Shown one piece after another: positions 5,861 to 7,563 of a stretch of DNA of 7,563 bases. How positions within the stretch are numbered: the stretch's first letter is position 1; every line of letters begins with the position of its first letter. The notes beneath the pieces were generated by a model. The model saw nothing but the letters and a program-made list of their open reading frames with translations. It made no database searches and had not been told where the DNA came from. Both the position numbers and the translations under genes were made by a program. This DNA is from Tardiphaga sp. Its GTDB lineage: Bacteria; Pseudomonadota; Alphaproteobacteria; Rhizobiales; Xanthobacteraceae. Where the stretch lies: assembly GCA_028290325.1 (NCBI GenBank), contig JAQGJY010000155.1, positions 1 through 7,563 on the forward strand, written 5' to 3'.

Positions 5861-5898
5861 AAACGGTTCAGTTCGATCTAAAACGCTCTAAACGGTTC
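5861..5898. promoter_or_regulatory. Short direct repeats in the murJ leader (possible regulatory region)
   Basis: AAACGGTTC occurs at 5861-5869 and 5890-5898. The related TCTAAAACG (5877-5885) and TCTAAACGG (5887-5895) are offset by ten bases, about one helical turn. This AT-richer patch is the most promoter-like part of the gap between adenosine kinase and murJ, but no standard -35/-10 pair is clear. Confidence 0.25.
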
Positions 5899-5930
5899 CC
5901 GCCACGCCAGCAAGCACGGCTCCCGCCTCG

Positions 5931-7460
5931 ATGCTCCGCAATCTGCTCACGGTCTCTTCCGGCACGCTGGCCTCGCGCCTGCTGGGCTTTGTGCGCGACG
6001 CGATGATGGCGGCGTTGCTCGGCGCCGGGCCGATCGCCGATGCGTTTCTGGTCGCGTTCCAGATGGTCAACGTGGTCAGGCGCTTGCTCACGGAAGGCGC
6101 GCTGAACGCCGCTTTGGTGCCGGCGTGGCTGCGGGTCAATGGCGAGCAAGGCGCGGTCGCCGCCGCTGCTTTCGCCGGCCGCGTGCTCGGAACGATCAGT
6201 CTCGCGGTCGCGGTGGTGGCCGGGTTGATCGGCTTCGCGATGCCGCTGGTGATGGCGCTGCTGGCGCCGGGCTTCGTCGGCAGCGACACGCTCGGACTGG
6301 CGGTGCAGGATGCGCGGCTGATGTTGCCATATCTCGCCTTCGCCGGGCCGGTGACGGTGATGATGGCGCTGCTGAACGCGCAGCATCGCTTCGCGCTGAC
6401 GGCGTTCTCGCCGCTGCTGTTCAACCTTGCGCTGATCGGCGTGATGGCGGCGCTGCTGCTGCGCCCGATCGATGCAAGTCGAGCGGCTGTCACGATCGCG
6501 GCCACGGTCGGAATTGCCGGCCTGCTGCAACTGGCGACGCTGGTTATGTCGGGTCGCGCGGGCTCCGTCGCGACGCCGTTGCGCCTGAGTGTCGATGCGC
6601 CGATGCGGGCCCTGTTGCGTCGGGCGCTCTCGGGCATGGCCGCGTCATCCGGGCCGCAATTGCTGATCGTCGCCGGCGCCATCGTCGCCTCGCGCTCGCC
6701 CGCCGCCGTGTCTTGGCTGTATTTCGCGAATCGTCTGATCGAGCTGCCGCTCGGCATCGTCGGCAGCGCGCTCGGCACCGTGCTGGTGCCGGAAATGACC
6801 CGCGCCTTGCGTGCCGATGACGGGACCGCGCTGGTTCACGCCCAATCGCGCGGCTTCGAATTGGGCGTCGGCCTGGCGCTGCCGGCGACCTTGGGTTTAA
6901 TAGTTTTGGCGCAACCGATCGTCCGGGTCTTGTTCGAGCATGGCGCGTTCGCGCCGGACGATACCGCCGCCACCGCGCAGGCGTTGATGGCGCTGGCGTT
7001 GGGATTGCCCGCGCATGTGCTGACCAAGGCGTTGGCGCCGGCGTTTTTCGCGCGCGAGGATACGATGACGCCGCTGATCGCGACGTTGTGCGGCCTCGGC
7101 GTCGCCGTGGTCGCGGCGATGATGTCGCCGAGCGCGACCGGCATCGCAGGGGCGATCGCGGGTGGCGCGTGGGCGTCAGCCGTCGTTCTGGTTGTCGGTG
7201 CCGTCACCACCTTCGGCGTCGCGCTCGATGCCGCCGCCGCACGACATTTGCCGCGTATCGTGCTGGCCGCCATGGTGATGGGCGCGCTGCTGTGGCTCAC
7301 GACGCGCTATGTCTGGCCGCTCGCAAGCGAGGCGCGCGCCCTCACGCAGGCTTTGGTGCTCGGCGGGCTGATCGCCGGCGGTCTCGCGGTCTATGGCGCA
7401 ATGCTGGCGCTGACCGGCGTGTTCGATCTCACCGCTATCCGCCGCCGCTTGCGCCGGTAG
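5931..7460 (+). CDS. murJ: Lipid II flippase MurJ (MviN)
   Basis: An inner-membrane MOP-superfamily protein that moves the undecaprenyl-linked peptidoglycan precursor lipid II to the periplasmic face. It has 509 residues, normal for the family, and is hydrophobic throughout, consistent with the usual 14 membrane segments. The N-terminus aligns with E. coli MurJ, so its functional residues can be placed: Arg16, Arg22, Asp37, Arg50 and Arg51 (E. coli Arg18, Arg24, Asp39, Arg52, Arg53), and Arg268 in YFANRLIELP (E. coli Arg270). The FFAREDTMTP loop (372-381) is also characteristic. An in-frame TAA at 5889 bounds the start, and ATG 5931 is the first candidate after it. No clear Shine-Dalgarno precedes it, which is unusual among its neighbours. 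It contains only one lysine (Lys366), with positive charge carried by arginine, including the RRRLRR tail. trpS follows after 47 bases, probably on the same transcript. Confidence 0.96.
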   Translation: MLRNLLTVSSGTLASRLLGFVRDAMMAALLGAGPIADAFLVAFQMVNVVRRLLTEGALNAALVPAWLRVNGEQGAVAAAAFAGRVLGTISLAVAVVAGLIGFAMPLVMALLAPGFVGSDTLGLAVQDARLMLPYLAFAGPVTVMMALLNAQHRFALTAFSPLLFNLALIGVMAALLLRPIDASRAAVTIAATVGIAGLLQLATLVMSGRAGSVATPLRLSVDAPMRALLRRALSGMAASSGPQLLIVAGAIVASRSPAAVSWLYFANRLIELPLGIVGSALGTVLVPEMTRALRADDGTALVHAQSRGFELGVGLALPATLGLIVLAQPIVRVLFEHGAFAPDDTAATAQALMALALGLPAHVLTKALAPAFFAREDTMTPLIATLCGLGVAVVAAMMSPSATGIAGAIAGGAWASAVVLVVGAVTTFGVALDAAAARHLPRIVLAAMVMGALLWLTTRYVWPLASEARALTQALVLGGLIAGGLAVYGAMLALTGVFDLTAIRRRLRR

Positions 7461-7507
7461 GGACCACGTGGCAAACGACGGCACTCAATTCGCGGCGGGA
7501 ACCAACC

Positions 7508-7563
7508 ATGACGGCGATTCAACGGGTGTTTTCCGGCATGCAGCCGACCGGAAACCTGCATCT
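7508..7563 (+). CDS. trpS: Tryptophan-tRNA ligase, N-terminal fragment cut by the window edge
   Basis: The first 18 codons and part of the next are present: MTAIQRVFSGMQPTGNLH, then Leu implied. The SGMQPTGNLHL pattern is the class I tryptophanyl-tRNA synthetase N-terminus, containing the start of the ATP-binding region (the HIGH-like PTGNLHLG). GGCGGGA (7494-7500) sits seven bases before the ATG. The enzyme charges tRNA-Trp for translation. Its place directly after murJ matches the gene order I recall from rhizobial genomes. The missing remainder lies beyond base 7563, so nothing can be said about its integrity. Confidence 0.88.
   Translation, partial: MTAIQRVFSGMQPTGNLH

Noticed and set aside
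5888..6778. Minus-strand open frames opposite murJ (also 5868-6530)
   Set aside because: They are opposite a family-certain membrane protein and their translations are compositionally biased shadows without motifs.
1..7563. CRISPR array, insertion sequence, tRNA or rRNA gene, prophage piece, toxin-antitoxin pair or biosynthetic cluster
   Set aside because: I saw no regularly spaced repeats with spacers, transposase motifs, tRNA-like folds or accessory-gene signatures. The genes are chromosomal housekeeping or metabolic genes, so no new multi-gene system is claimed.

Overview
The window is an ordinary stretch of a high-GC alphaproteobacterial chromosome. The likely source is the order Hyphomicrobiales (Rhizobiales), perhaps the Bradyrhizobium/Rhodopseudomonas/Afipia group. 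This placement is inferred from four things: strong G/C third positions, proteins closest in motif to rhizobial versions, the murJ-trpS gene order, and intergenic gaps filled with degenerate repeats ending in ATGACG. I found no mobile element, CRISPR array, RNA gene or recognisable new biological system. Five complete housekeeping or metabolic genes, one exported protein of unproven function and the first codons of a seventh gene account for almost all of the sequence.

Layout. Bases 1-118 are the leader of a secreted DUF1080-type protein (119-736, +). A 243-base gap (737-979) holds three consecutive inverted repeats and a worn repeat copy. A pirin/quercetinase-type cupin protein follows (980-1897, +). 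After a 162-base repeat-rich gap comes purC (2060-2977, +). purC is bracketed by two similar ~60-base direct repeats (1951-2010 and 3011-3072). The second repeat fills the gap to the convergent gabD gene (3078-4571, -). Upstream of gabD and on the same strand is an adenosine kinase of the PfkB family (4758-5759, -), with a GC-rich hairpin between the two. A 171-base divergent gap with another repeat separates it from murJ (5931-7460, +). trpS starts 47 bases after murJ and runs off the window at 7563.

Functions. PurC makes SAICAR in de novo purine synthesis, and adenosine kinase salvages adenosine to AMP, so two branches of purine supply lie close together but in separate transcription units. 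GabD oxidises succinate semialdehyde to succinate, feeding the TCA cycle. MurJ moves lipid II across the inner membrane for peptidoglycan synthesis, and TrpS charges tRNA-Trp. The murJ-trpS pair is probably one transcript. The other genes look like single-gene units, separated by repeat-containing gaps.

The parts most worth a second look are the non-coding ones: the folded 811-969 region before the pirin gene, the direct repeats around purC, and an 11-base core (GGGCGATCCAG) that recurs four times, all in gaps.
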